DNA from: Candidatus Poseidoniaceae archaeon
GTDB taxonomy: Archaea; Thermoplasmatota; Poseidoniia; Poseidoniales; Poseidoniaceae
Assembly (NCBI GenBank): GCA_949373095.1
Contig: CASIBY010000009.1
Location: 37,290-101,289, forward strand
Direction: 5' to 3'
DNA: 64,000 bases
Numbering within the stretch: the first letter of the stretch is position 1; the number at the start of each line of letters is the position of its first letter. The translations under genes were made by a program, and so were the position numbers. Below the pieces are notes generated by a model. That model ran no database searches, was not told where the DNA came from, and worked only from the letters and a program-made list of their open reading frames with translations. Of the stretch, positions 1 through 9,108 are shown piece by piece.

Positions 1-1138
1 GTGCTGACGGCCCAACTGGTGGTGACCGGATCGATTGTTGCGTATTTTAGATTCTGACCGGACCAGGTGTGATAGACAATATGAGGCTGATCGGCTAGGT
101 CAATCGCGATTGAGGGATCTCGCCCAGTGTTCCCCGATGAATCAACAACAGTGGTTGTCCATTGTCCATTTGGAACCCCCGTCGAGTACCGTAAATCCTC
201 ATCTTTACCATCATAGTGGGCGATATGAAGTTGACCTTGCCCATCCATGGCCATCGAAGACATGTAACCTGGATACATTTCACTTGGGGTACTTCCGGTA
301 TTTACGGTGTAGTCATCCCACTGGCCACTTTTGTCGGTGGCGATTTTTAATTTCGAGCTATCGCGGTCTTGGTAGGCGATGTAGATGTCATCGTTCTCGT
401 CGATGACAATCGCAGACTCACATCCACGGTTGCTCCCAACATCAATACCTTGGGTCGACCAACCTGTTCCATCATGTGAGGCAATGCGGAGACCGCCACC
501 GCACTGGTGACTTCCTTCGGCAGCGTAGGAAATGTGTGGGTTATTGTTTGAATCAACAGCGATGCCAATCGGGCCAAACAGAGCGTTTGAAGAGACTTCT
601 TCGCTGGTCCAGTTTGTTCCATCATAGTGCATGTACACAAGCCTTTCAGCCCATTGAGTGTATGTAGTATAGGCCGCGTGAAGGTGGTCGTTACCATCAA
701 TCACCATGTGAACATCCCAGCAATACGTTTGTCCACAATCTTTGATTTTCAAGGTGCTCCAAGATGTTCCGTCATGAACGCTGTGCCGGATTTTGAAATT
801 TACATCACCGATATGGACGACATGGATGTGACCGCTTGAGTCCATGGCGACGGCATTCCATCGACCGGCTTCATCGCTGTAGTCCATGGTCGACTTCGAC
901 CCATTGGTGGTTGATTCCATCGTCTGTTATGTTGGAAAAGGCCAGGTCGGAAAAGCCGCTTCCACTGATCGTGATCTCTTCGCCCCCTGGAGGTCCAGCT
1001 TGAGTTGGGTGAAATTGTTGATTGTATTGGGCTTGAAAACTGTAAATTATCCCCGGAATCTTCGAGGATAGGAGTTTGCATCGTTGCTGGTGAAATAAAA
1101 ACAATCAACAATGCTGCAACTACGAACCAACTGCGCAT
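1..1138 (-). CDS. Secreted beta-repeat protein, C-terminus outside window, two apparent frameshifts
   Basis: The reading begins with a signal peptide (MRSWFVVAALLIVFISPA) and ends off the left edge of the window. After the signal come a short stretch resembling a TIG-like strand (EEITISGSGFSDL) and then repeats of about 50 residues with recurring DGTSWS, DGTNWT, IDGNDHLHAAY and IDSNNNPHISY type motifs, typical of beta-propeller-like extracellular proteins. The frame changes at a run of five C (983-987) and again near 900-902; joining across both gives one continuous sensible protein. An exported, surface or secreted role is inferred. No enzyme motif is visible. It is divergent from the lipoprotein at 1286. 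Confidence 0.6.
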
Positions 1139-1285
1139 ATTTTGTTGTATTTGCTTTTCTTACAAATATGCTTTGTATCAAAACTGTTATTTCTAATTTA
1201 TACTGCTCTAAAACGAAGATTTTCTCGCTGGGCACCCATTGAAAAACCACTCTAAGAACTAAATCATTACAACACATGAACCTAA

Positions 1286-1744
1286 ATGAGTTCACTTCCA
1301 CGGCGGTTTATGGGCAGAGATTGGTTCGTATTGATGCTCATGCTATCTTTCTCATTGATGTCCTCTGGGTGTATCAGCGAACAGCAAAAATTCTACTATT
1401 CCTTTGAGGATTCCAGTGACTTAGAAAATTCTGAATCATCATCTGATATTCTATTTAGGATCACACTTGATGAGAAAGGGGGTTCTGACATGGACTTTTC
1501 CGAACTTAAGATTACTATCACACGTGATAGCATCTCCCATGTCTGCTCCACAACCACTACGGACGGAGACTGCCGGGTAATCCAGTCATTCGGTAAAGAT
1601 AATTCATCATGGGAAATTGGAGAGACCTTGAATGTGAACGAAAACGGTGTGGACATATGTTCGCAAAGTTGCATCATAACCTTCACGATAAGTGGTCCTG
1701 AAGGTGCGAAAATTGTTGGCCCAACGATACTCAATACGACATGA
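1286..1744 (+). CDS. Small secreted lipoprotein, function unknown
   Basis: This 152-residue protein has a basic N-terminus, a hydrophobic segment and a lipobox-like LMSSGC around residues 24-29, so it is probably lipid-anchored outside the membrane. The mature part is rich in Ser, Asp and Glu. It has four further cysteines arranged as two pairs (C..C around residues 88-96 and C..C around 125-129), which could form disulfides. The strand-rich tail with WEIGETL and ITFTISGPEG recalls the beta domain of archaeal pilin-like proteins, but this is only a resemblance. An alternative start lies at 1310. No family is recognised with confidence. Confidence 0.6.
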   Translation: MSSLPRRFMGRDWFVLMLMLSFSLMSSGCISEQQKFYYSFEDSSDLENSESSSDILFRITLDEKGGSDMDFSELKITITRDSISHVCSTTTTDGDCRVIQSFGKDNSSWEIGETLNVNENGVDICSQSCIITFTISGPEGAKIVGPTILNTT

Positions 1745-1794
1745 ATTATCTCAAGATGATCCGAAATCGTCTCTGAATCAATAAAAAACAGTCC

Positions 1795-1802
1795 TTTATA
1801 TG
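1795..1802 (+). promoter_or_regulatory. TATA-box candidate for the DUF2892 gene
   Basis: TTTATATG lies 34 bases before the ATG at 1836, preceded by an A-rich stretch. The position suits an archaeal TFB/TBP promoter with a very short leader. Assigned by eye only. Confidence 0.35.
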
Positions 1803-1835
1803 TAATATCCGCAGATGGTAGTTTGAGGAAAAAAC

Positions 1836-2024
1836 ATGAATCTCGGAATAAATGATCGTCTTATTCGTCTCTTTGCTGGTTTCGGGATGGTCACCGTTGA
1901 GCACCTATCAGGTATTGATTGGGACATCATACTCCTCGCATTGGGTACCTGGGGTATCCTTACTTCGGCAATGGGATTTTGCCCCTTCTACAAATTGCTT
2001 GGGCACTCTTCATGCCCTATTTGA
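1836..2024 (+). CDS. DUF2892 (YgaP-like) small membrane protein
   Basis: This 62-residue protein has two hydrophobic segments (about residues 12-24 and 29-45) and the signature of the DUF2892/YgaP transmembrane family: an N-terminal NDRLIRLFAG helix and a C-terminal MGFCPFYKLLG segment with a conserved cysteine, followed by a second Cys near the end. In bacteria this domain is often found next to rhodanese or sulfur-handling proteins; no such neighbour is seen here. The function is unknown. Confidence 0.7.
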   Translation: MNLGINDRLIRLFAGFGMVTVEHLSGIDWDIILLALGTWGILTSAMGFCPFYKLLGHSSCPI

Positions 2025-2052
2025 ACGGTAGACATTGTCATCTCAACTGACT

Positions 2053-4593
2053 TCAGGAGAGAGAGAGGAGTCCCTTACTGTCTGCAGAATCCAAATCAAA
2101 GTTACCAGGCAGTCCTAAATCTACAGGCATTCCACCGATTGTCACGAGAATACCTGACAGGTGAGTGTAAAGGGCTAGCGGAAGTTCCTCCGGCAAATCA
2201 TTATGAGGAGATTTCCTGCTCTTTTGTAATTGTTCTAATCCTTTCTCACTTGCCAGCCCAACCCAACCATTAGCCGACCAAGCGTGTTGGCGTAATAGCT
2301 CAGATTCTAAGACTGGAGCAGGTGCAACGGTGTGCTTTGGCCAGGTAATTCTCCAATCGCTCCCTAATTCAAAGAGCCATTCAATCTTGGTCTGCTCAGA
2401 TGATGGCATGGTGGTATGACCTAACGCTGCATACTGAATAATAATTGAACGCACGTGGGGATTACGCGGATGCTCTTTTGCGATTCGTTCTGCGAGATCC
2501 ACAGCAGTCATCACTCGACCAACATCGTAATTTAGAAGGCTTTGAGTTATTCTACCGTGTACCCAATCAATGTCATGCGCGACTTCTATGGCCTCCTCAA
2601 GCAGATTAAGGGCATATTCACTCTTGCCTACCAATCGCATGCGAGCAATTTCAGAGAGGAACACTCTGCGGTCAATTGCGGTCATGACCTTCTTTGGACG
2701 TGGCGTTGAGACTTCGGCAGCCCCGTACTGGCGCAACATTTCGATGTTTTTCTTTGTCAAAGGGTCGATACCAAGCATAGACTTGGTCTGGCTGTCCAAA
2801 GTTCCTTTACCGTTTAGAACGGTTGAAACCCACTTTAAGCGGACTGCTTCAATGTCATCATTGGGTAGAAGGTCAAGGCGAGGACGGGCTTCCCTCATGT
2901 CACGCTGAGCGAGGCTCGCTGCACAGAGAACCATCCTTGAGAGTTGAGCATCTCTCCCACCCTTGAGTGCGAGAAGATCAATTGCTATTTCTTCAGCCTC
3001 GTCCCACCGACCCAAGGCAGCAAACAAAATCATGGTTGCTTTGGTTTTGCGAACCATGTCTAACCCAACGAGTGTGGCTTCCTTAGTTTCGGATAGTGAT
3101 TCATACCTCTTTAGAGCAGTGTCCCAGTCTTCCGCTGCAATGAGTTCGTTAACAGAGCGTTGTTTGACATAGATCATATCGCTCATCCCTCGTAGACGGG
3201 TGCGGTCTTCATCCATTGAAGCGTCGAATGAGATATCGTAGAGTTCCCCTGATCTGCGCAGAGAGATACTCCATACCGCCAGGAACGCAACCTGCCCGCC
3301 TGAAGCGAGCATCCACGTCAATTCTTCCAGCATGTCCTTTTCTAATACTGAGCAAACGCTGGACTCCCAAGTACCACATGCAGCACCTTGTGGAAGAAAA
3401 CTAGAATCCCAAAATGTGATCATGGCAAGGGCTAACAACAACATGGATTGGCCTGCAAAACCGGTGAAGCAAAAATTGAGAACACTAGCTTGCTGTACGG
3501 GTTCTGCTCGGAGCAGTCTGCTATCTGCAAGGCGAATCCCACCGACACCTGAAACATCTTGAATATCAAGGAAGAGAATTCGTGCTACTTCATAGACAAA
3601 CAAGAATCCTACGGCAGCAACGTTCAGCAAAAGGAACAGCAAAAGAGATGTCACAATTGGGACGCGAATACCGGCTTGGGGAATATGGGAAAAGAGTTCA
3701 ATAAGACCAAAACCAAGCAACCCTCCTTCTTCCATGTAGGTAGACTGAAGGCGGTATTCAGGAAGGTTGAGGACACGGTCTGAATGAGTAAACATTGTTG
3801 GGTCATACAATAGAACCAGCAAAGAAAGAAGAGTATTAATCGCTACAAAGGGCATCGCTACCAAGTTCAAATGAACCACTTGAGCGATAAATTGTTGACG
3901 TGCATTCGGCAAATGGTTATGGAATGGAGAGGATTTGCCTTTGGAAATTTGACGAGAAGATTGTTTCAAGGCATGCCATGAGGACCCAAGGATGCGCCCG
4001 TAAGCGAGAATTGCAGGACTGAATGCGACGAGTGCTGCAATGCTGATTTGATGGGTCTGTGAGACTGCTCGGCTTTTGAGAACCAGGCCTACTGCAATAG
4101 CAAGGAGAAGCCAGGAGATGGTGAGAGCTACATATCCTGCATTTCGTGCACGAGTGTTGTTTTGCATAGTCGCCCGAACAGTACCCAACGGGCGAATGAC
4201 TTGTGCACCTAACGAAGTTCCACTTGAGATTACGGCAGGTAGGGCGATGAGCATCAAAGCAAGGGCAACAGAGGGAGCATGGAAGCCTTCAGATAGCTCC
4301 ATTCGGACCGCTATGAATTCGAACAAGAAAAGTAGGCTACCCGTGAGAGCCATTAGATACGATAGGACACCAAAACGCATACCACGAAGAGAAAGAAGAT
4401 GTTTTACATCATCAATGGATTCGGTGACCTGATGAACTTCATACCGCTTTTCTCCAGTTTTGAAGGCAACCTGTAGCCCTTTGAGTTGCCGCGGAACGAC
4501 ACGGTCCCAAAATAGCCAAGCCGTTAGGAATGCGAGAAATAATGAGGGAATCATACTCAATGAAAATCCTTGAATAATTTCCAGATTAGTCAT
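2053..4593 (-). CDS. Large polytopic membrane protein with C-terminal helical repeats
   Basis: This 846-residue protein has about ten predicted membrane segments in residues 1-470, separated by short loops. A soluble, alpha-helical C-terminal half of about 370 residues follows, with TPR-like pairs such as AAEDWDTALKRYESL, ALGRWDEAEEIAIDLL and EYALNLLEEAIEVA. The helical part probably faces the cytoplasm as a protein-docking surface. The gene starts 10 bases after the thrS stop on the same strand, so the two are probably co-transcribed. I recognise no family and see no catalytic motif. A lineage-specific membrane scaffold or secretion component are both possible. Confidence 0.6.
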   Translation of the reverse strand: MTNLEIIQGFSLSMIPSLFLAFLTAWLFWDRVVPRQLKGLQVAFKTGEKRYEVHQVTESIDDVKHLLSLRGMRFGVLSYLMALTGSLLFLFEFIAVRMELSEGFHAPSVALALMLIALPAVISSGTSLGAQVIRPLGTVRATMQNNTRARNAGYVALTISWLLLAIAVGLVLKSRAVSQTHQISIAALVAFSPAILAYGRILGSSWHALKQSSRQISKGKSSPFHNHLPNARQQFIAQVVHLNLVAMPFVAINTLLSLLVLLYDPTMFTHSDRVLNLPEYRLQSTYMEEGGLLGFGLIELFSHIPQAGIRVPIVTSLLLFLLLNVAAVGFLFVYEVARILFLDIQDVSGVGGIRLADSRLLRAEPVQQASVLNFCFTGFAGQSMLLLALAMITFWDSSFLPQGAACGTWESSVCSVLEKDMLEELTWMLASGGQVAFLAVWSISLRRSGELYDISFDASMDEDRTRLRGMSDMIYVKQRSVNELIAAEDWDTALKRYESLSETKEATLVGLDMVRKTKATMILFAALGRWDEAEEIAIDLLALKGGRDAQLSRMVLCAASLAQRDMREARPRLDLLPNDDIEAVRLKWVSTVLNGKGTLDSQTKSMLGIDPLTKKNIEMLRQYGAAEVSTPRPKKVMTAIDRRVFLSEIARMRLVGKSEYALNLLEEAIEVAHDIDWVHGRITQSLLNYDVGRVMTAVDLAERIAKEHPRNPHVRSIIIQYAALGHTTMPSSEQTKIEWLFELGSDWRITWPKHTVAPAPVLESELLRQHAWSANGWVGLASEKGLEQLQKSRKSPHNDLPEELPLALYTHLSGILVTIGGMPVDLGLPGNFDLDSADSKGLLSLS

Positions 4594-4603
4594 TTCCTTT
4601 TCC

Positions 4604-6625
4604 TCATTCAGTTGGTGCTACAAGCGAGGGTTGGCTCGTCTTTTCATCAATTTCTCGACGAAGAAGTTGAATAAAATCATCAAGAGGTAAATCGGCCACT
4701 TGGTCGCCATTTCTTGCTCTTAAGCTAACCGTATTAGCCTCCATCTCACCGTCTCCGAGAATCACCATATAGGCGGGCTGAAGTTTCCGATAAGTCTTGA
4801 TTTTCTTTTTGATGTGAGCATCTGTTGCATCCACTTCAACGCGAATATCATGCTCCCTTAAGGCATGAGCAACCTTTGTGGCATAGGCTTCATGTCGCTC
4901 TCCGAGGGTTATGATATGACATTGAGTTGGTGTGAGCCAAGTTGGGAACTTACCTGCAAAGTGTTCAATGAGAACCCCACAAAACCGTTCCATGGAACCG
5001 AACGGTGCTCTGTGAATCATGACTGGACGGTGATGTTCCCCGTCACTACCCATGTAAGTCAAATCAAAACGCTCAGGCAAATTATAGTCAACCTGAACAG
5101 TACCAAGTTGCCATTCTCTCCCGATAACATCCTTGACTACGAAATCAATTTTAGGTCCGTAAAACGCTGCCTCACCTTCTTCTTCAGCCCAGGGTACGCC
5201 GAGTGAGGCTGCAGCCGCACGGCATGCTTCTTCGGCCTTGTCCCAACGAGCTGGGTCTCCAACGTATTTGTCGGAATCAGGGTCGCGGAGGCCAACACGA
5301 ACACGATAATCTGTCATGCCAAGTTTGTCGAAGATGATTTGAACCAATTCAATGCAACCGAGAACTTCCTCAGCAATCTGATCTTCTGTCACAAACAAAT
5401 GTGCATCATCCTGTGTAAATCCACGGACACGGGTCATGCCAGAAATTTCTCCTGATTGTTCCCAGCGATAAACAGTGCCAAATTCCGCCAAACGAAGTGG
5501 AAGATTTCTGTAGGAGCGTGATTGGCTTGCATAAATTTTGATGTGGTGAGGGCAATTCATAGGTTTCAGCATATACCCTTCAATTTCACCAGTTTTCATG
5601 AGGTTCGATAATTCGCCACATGTGCATCCCTCATCGGCTAATTTATTCATCAAATCTCGTTCAACAAGAGGGGGGTATTGTGACTCCTGGTAGTATGGAA
5701 AGTGACCTGATGTGCGGTAGAGGTCAAGTTTTCCGATATGTGGAGTAAAGACCTGCTTGTAGCCTTGACGTCGCAGATGGTAAGAAATGAAATCTTGCAG
5801 TTCTTGCCGAATGACGGCTCCCCTTGGCGTCCACAAAATCAAACCTTGACCGACTTCCTCGTCAATATGGAACAGCTGTAGGTCCTTGCCAAGTTTGCGA
5901 TGATCTCGCTTTTTGGCTTCTTCCATGCGGTGCAATGTTTCCCTCAGGGCATCTTTTGTAGGTTCAACTAAACCATAAATTCGGACGAGTTGTTCTCTAT
6001 CTTGGTCGCCACGCCAGTAAGCAGGAGAAACCGATGTGAGTTTGGTGAACATCAATCGGGAGGTATTCGGAACATGCGGCCCAAGGCAGAGATCGTACCA
6101 TTCACCTTGCTTGTAAATGGTTGAACCGTCCCCATCTTCCAATTTATCATCGATGATTTCAATTTTGTAAGGATTGTCAATGAAGTGTTCACGCAGGTCT
6201 TCTTCCGATAATTCTACACGTTCAACCGTGAAGTTACGTCGAGCCAATTCCTTCATTTTCTTTTCAATCGTCTTTAGGTCACTTTCTGCAATAGGGTCCA
6301 TTGCAAAATCATAGTAGAACCCTCGGTCAATCGCAGGGCCAATGGTTGGCAGTGCGCCCGGGTAAAGTTCCATGACCGCTTGAGCAAGAAGGTGGGCAGC
6401 AGAGTGCCGAAGGATGTGAATGCCTTCATCAGAATCAGAGCGGATTCCTTCTACGGAACAATTCTCATCCAGTACATAAGACATATCGTACTCAGCACCG
6501 TTCACTTTTGCAGCAAGGCAACCGTGTTTCTTGCCCATTGCATCGGTGATGACTTCTGCGCAGGTAATCCCTGCGGCGTATTCGTTCACCGTTCCATCCG
6601 GCAAAGTGACATGAATCATGCTCAT
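4604..6625 (-). CDS. thrS: Threonyl-tRNA synthetase, bacterial type
   Basis: This enzyme charges tRNA-Thr with threonine in the cytoplasm. The 673 residues hold an N-terminal TGS domain (residues 1-63), the second-additional editing domain with H74xxxH78 (HSAAH) and the class II catalytic core. The core shows motif 2 (YRWEQSGE followed by GMTRVRGFTQDDAH) and motif 3 (HRAPFGSMERF), and an anticodon-binding domain closes the protein. The TGS plus bacterial-type editing domain differs from the archaeal ThrRS with its D-aminoacyl deacylase-like editing domain, suggesting a bacterial origin. ATG 6625 is chosen because GGAGG lies 9 bases upstream; an in-frame TTG at 6643 lies inside a hairpin. Confidence 0.95.
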   Translation of the reverse strand: MSMIHVTLPDGTVNEYAAGITCAEVITDAMGKKHGCLAAKVNGAEYDMSYVLDENCSVEGIRSDSDEGIHILRHSAAHLLAQAVMELYPGALPTIGPAIDRGFYYDFAMDPIAESDLKTIEKKMKELARRNFTVERVELSEEDLREHFIDNPYKIEIIDDKLEDGDGSTIYKQGEWYDLCLGPHVPNTSRLMFTKLTSVSPAYWRGDQDREQLVRIYGLVEPTKDALRETLHRMEEAKKRDHRKLGKDLQLFHIDEEVGQGLILWTPRGAVIRQELQDFISYHLRRQGYKQVFTPHIGKLDLYRTSGHFPYYQESQYPPLVERDLMNKLADEGCTCGELSNLMKTGEIEGYMLKPMNCPHHIKIYASQSRSYRNLPLRLAEFGTVYRWEQSGEISGMTRVRGFTQDDAHLFVTEDQIAEEVLGCIELVQIIFDKLGMTDYRVRVGLRDPDSDKYVGDPARWDKAEEACRAAAASLGVPWAEEEGEAAFYGPKIDFVVKDVIGREWQLGTVQVDYNLPERFDLTYMGSDGEHHRPVMIHRAPFGSMERFCGVLIEHFAGKFPTWLTPTQCHIITLGERHEAYATKVAHALREHDIRVEVDATDAHIKKKIKTYRKLQPAYMVILGDGEMEANTVSLRARNGDQVADLPLDDFIQLLRREIDEKTSQPSLVAPTE

Positions 6626-6640
6626 CAATGGTTCCTCCGA

Positions 6641-6657
6641 CAACCCCTATGGGGTTG
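6641..6657 (-). promoter_or_regulatory. Hairpin directly before the thrS ribosome-binding site
   Basis: CAACCCC and GGGGTTG pair perfectly (7 bp) around a 3-base loop. The hairpin ends three bases before the GGAGG that serves thrS, so if it forms in the mRNA it would affect ribosome access. It is a candidate leader control element. Confidence 0.4.
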
Positions 6658-6690
6658 CACCCTCGCTATGAATCCCGCGCATTGCTTTGA

Positions 6691-6703
6691 CGCCCTTTGG
6701 GCG
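6691..6703 (-). promoter_or_regulatory. Short hairpin between the 103-residue gene and thrS
   Basis: CGCCC and GGGCG pair around a 3-base loop, ten bases after the stop of the upstream gene. No T-run follows, so it is not a typical terminator. It could be an attenuation or processing element together with the hairpin at 6641. Confidence 0.3.
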
Positions 6704-6713
6704 AATCATCGTT

Positions 6714-7025
6714 TTACCATTCGACGTCAAAATCATCTCCAAGTTGTGATGTTGGAGTCTTCAGAATTTCTTGCTTTATTTCGGGTGACTCTTCCGCCTT
6801 TGTGGCGGTTTCAGTCAAAGGCGCCGTCACGACAAACGATTCGCGATCTTCCTTAGCTTGGATTTTCTTACCGTATTCAATGGGCTTTGATACCAACGAT
6901 TCTTCGCTTTCATCGGGCTCAAAAGTGGGCACGGTTACAATGTTTTCTTCGCCAATTTTCATTTCAGAGAATCCCTCTGAAAGGACGTCGTCAAGGTTGG
7001 GTCCTCCTTTGGCAGGGCGTTTCAT
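6714..7025 (-). CDS. Small acidic protein, function unknown
   Basis: This 103-residue protein is low in hydrophobic residues and rich in Glu, Lys, Thr and Pro, so it is probably largely disordered and cytoplasmic. It ends in acidic DDFDVEW. The ATG at 7025 is preceded by a purine-rich GGGGGTAAC. It lies upstream of thrS on the same strand, with 88 bases between that hold two hairpins. No family is recognised. Confidence 0.5.
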   Translation of the reverse strand: MKRPAKGGPNLDDVLSEGFSEMKIGEENIVTVPTFEPDESEESLVSKPIEYGKKIQAKEDRESFVVTAPLTETATKAEESPEIKQEILKTPTSQLGDDFDVEW

Positions 7026-7132
7026 GTTACCCCCTTTTGTATTCAGTGTAATCAATGCTCGGGTCATTAACCGGATAAAATGCGAGATTGGAGGAAGCAC
7101 GGCTATTTGAGGGACGGGTTTTAGGGGCTACT

Positions 7133-8315
7133 ATGCGCATCGGCATCGTAGTCAACCCGGATGCAGGCCTCGGCGGTCGTTTAGGCTTCAAAGGCAGTGA
7201 TGGGCGAGCCGAAGAGGCCAGAGCCGCTGGAGCTGAAGACCGTGCAGGACCTAGGATGCAATTGTGTTTGGAACATCTCGACCAATTGCTATCATCCTCG
7301 CTCAATCGGACAAAAACAACCATGACTCTAGTGGGATTAAGCGGACGAATGGGTGATTCATGGTATTATGCAGAATCGGTATCAACTTATGCAGAGTGCA
7401 TTGGAGTTACTCCTGAAGAGACAAATCAGCAAGATACGATGGACCTGGTTCAGCGATTGATTGATGCAAATGTCGATGCTATTCTCTATGCTGGAGGAGA
7501 CGGCACAACCAGGGACATCGTCACAATTCTTGAGCAGCAAGGCGAACAGGCACAAAAAATCCCCCTCATTGGCGTCCCTGGAGGCGTGAAAATGCACTCA
7601 GGGTGCTTTGCGACAACACCTAAGGCAGCAGCCGAGGTTACCCTAGCCTTCGCTATGGGAGACTTGAGGACTGCAATTACAGAAGTAATGGATCTTGATG
7701 AGGAAATTTACCAGGAGGGTGTTTGGAAGGTTCGTATGTATGGGGAAGCCTGGACACCCTCATCGCCCCGCTTTATGCAGGGTGCAAAAGAACAAGTCGA
7801 AAGGGCAAGTGAAGAAGACACCATAGAAGGGCTCGCTCATCATGTTCAAGTTCTGCTTGAAGACGAACCCGACCTCATGGTCATATGGGGGTAGCGGCGG
7901 GACACTACGCCGAATGGGTGAACATGTCAAGCAAGAACTCACGCTTCTCGGAATTGACATTTTCCATGGAGATACCCTTCACAGTGACTTGAATGAATCT
8001 GAACTACTCAAACTCATCTCAGCACACAAAGGAACTGACGGAGAGGCAAAGCCGCTTCTCTTGCTTCTTTCACCCATGGGTGGACAAGGATTCCTTATCG
8101 GACGGGGTAATCTCCAACTCTCCCCTGATGTATTGAGGATGGTGGGTCATGACAACATCCTCGGCGTAGCCACTCCATCGAAATTGATTGGGCTTGATGC
8201 TGTTCGAATTGACACGGGCGATTCAACCTTGGATGATGCCTTTCAGAACAAGCGTTTCATCAAAATCCTTCAAGGATTTAGGACTACTCGGCTCATCCGT
8301 GTCGCAGAAATGTAA
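7133..8315 (+). CDS. ATP-NAD kinase-like (AcoX family) protein, one frameshift
   Basis: The N-terminus MRIGIVVNPDAGLGG and the nucleotide-kinase signature YAGGDGTTRD (around residues 121-130) mark the ATP-NAD/AcoX kinase superfamily. The family phosphorylates NAD or related diphosphate nucleotides or lipids; the substrate here is unknown. A second glycine-rich turn, SGGTLRR, follows. The frame breaks at a run of five G at 7887-7891: with four G the protein reads through IWGSGGTLRR and continues to 8315 (about 393 residues, a normal length for the family). This is most simply a base-count error. It is followed by the cobB gene, 75 bases downstream, which also uses NAD. Confidence 0.8.
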
Positions 8316-8390
8316 GTTCATGAAGGGCACCTCAAAATCTTGGAATCAATTTCCGAGAGAGTTAATATCTTCTAAGTAGGTGGTTATATC

Positions 8391-9104
8391 ATGAATCAAC
8401 TAAGAATTGTTGTTCTCACAGGCGCTGGTATTTCGGCTGAATCGGGTGTCCGAACGTTCCGAGACAACGGTGGACTGTGGGAAGAGCATCGTGTTGAGGA
8501 TGTGGCAACCCCCCAAGCATGGGCGATTGACCCTGCAATGGTTTGGAGGTTTTACCAAGCACGGAGACGACAGTTGCAAGAAGTGGAGCCAAATGATGCC
8601 CACCATGCCCTTACGCATCTCCAGAATAATCTAAAGCAGTTTACCCTCATCACGCAGAATGTCGATGACTTACACGAAAGAAGTGGGAGTAGAGAGGTCT
8701 TACACATGCACGGTGAACTCAAGACGTTGCGGTGCGAGATTAGCCACCGCTCCGAAGTTCGGATGAAACCATCAGATCTGACCGATGATGTCGCTCTTTG
8801 CTCATGCTGCGCACAACCATCAGGTATGCGCCCAGATATTGTTTGGTTTGGAGAGATGCCCATGCACATGAAGGAAATTATGAATGCGGTTGATGCATGT
8901 GATGTTTTCATTGTGGTTGGAAGTTCAGGGCATGTCTATCCTGCTGCTGGCCTTGTTGACCAGGCTAACAACGCTGGTGCGCATACGATTCTGGTGAATC
9001 TTGAGGCACCTGCAAATGCCGCAGCATTCAATGAAGTTCATCTCGGGCCTGCAGGAGAATTGCTGCCCGAACTTGTATCCAAGTTACTCAAAACTAACGA
9101 TTGA
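8391..9104 (+). CDS. cobB: Sirtuin NAD-dependent deacylase, class III CobB-like
   Basis: This 237-residue sirtuin carries GAGISAESGVRTFRD (NAD site), TQNVDDLHERSG, the catalytic HMHGEL histidine, zinc-ligand cysteines (RC... and CSCC) and the closing VGSSGHVYPAAG and VNLEAP motifs. The Tyr and Arg of FYQARRR form the YxxR pair that in CobB and SIRT5 binds acidic acyl groups, so lysine desuccinylation or demalonylation is predicted in addition to deacetylation. It very closely resembles bacterial CobB. An AGGTGG ribosome-binding site precedes the ATG. It converges on pyrG, with only four bases between the two stop codons. Confidence 0.93.
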   Translation: MNQLRIVVLTGAGISAESGVRTFRDNGGLWEEHRVEDVATPQAWAIDPAMVWRFYQARRRQLQEVEPNDAHHALTHLQNNLKQFTLITQNVDDLHERSGSREVLHMHGELKTLRCEISHRSEVRMKPSDLTDDVALCSCCAQPSGMRPDIVWFGEMPMHMKEIMNAVDACDVFIVVGSSGHVYPAAGLVDQANNAGAHTILVNLEAPANAAAFNEVHLGPAGELLPELVSKLLKTND

Positions 9105-9108
9105 AGCT

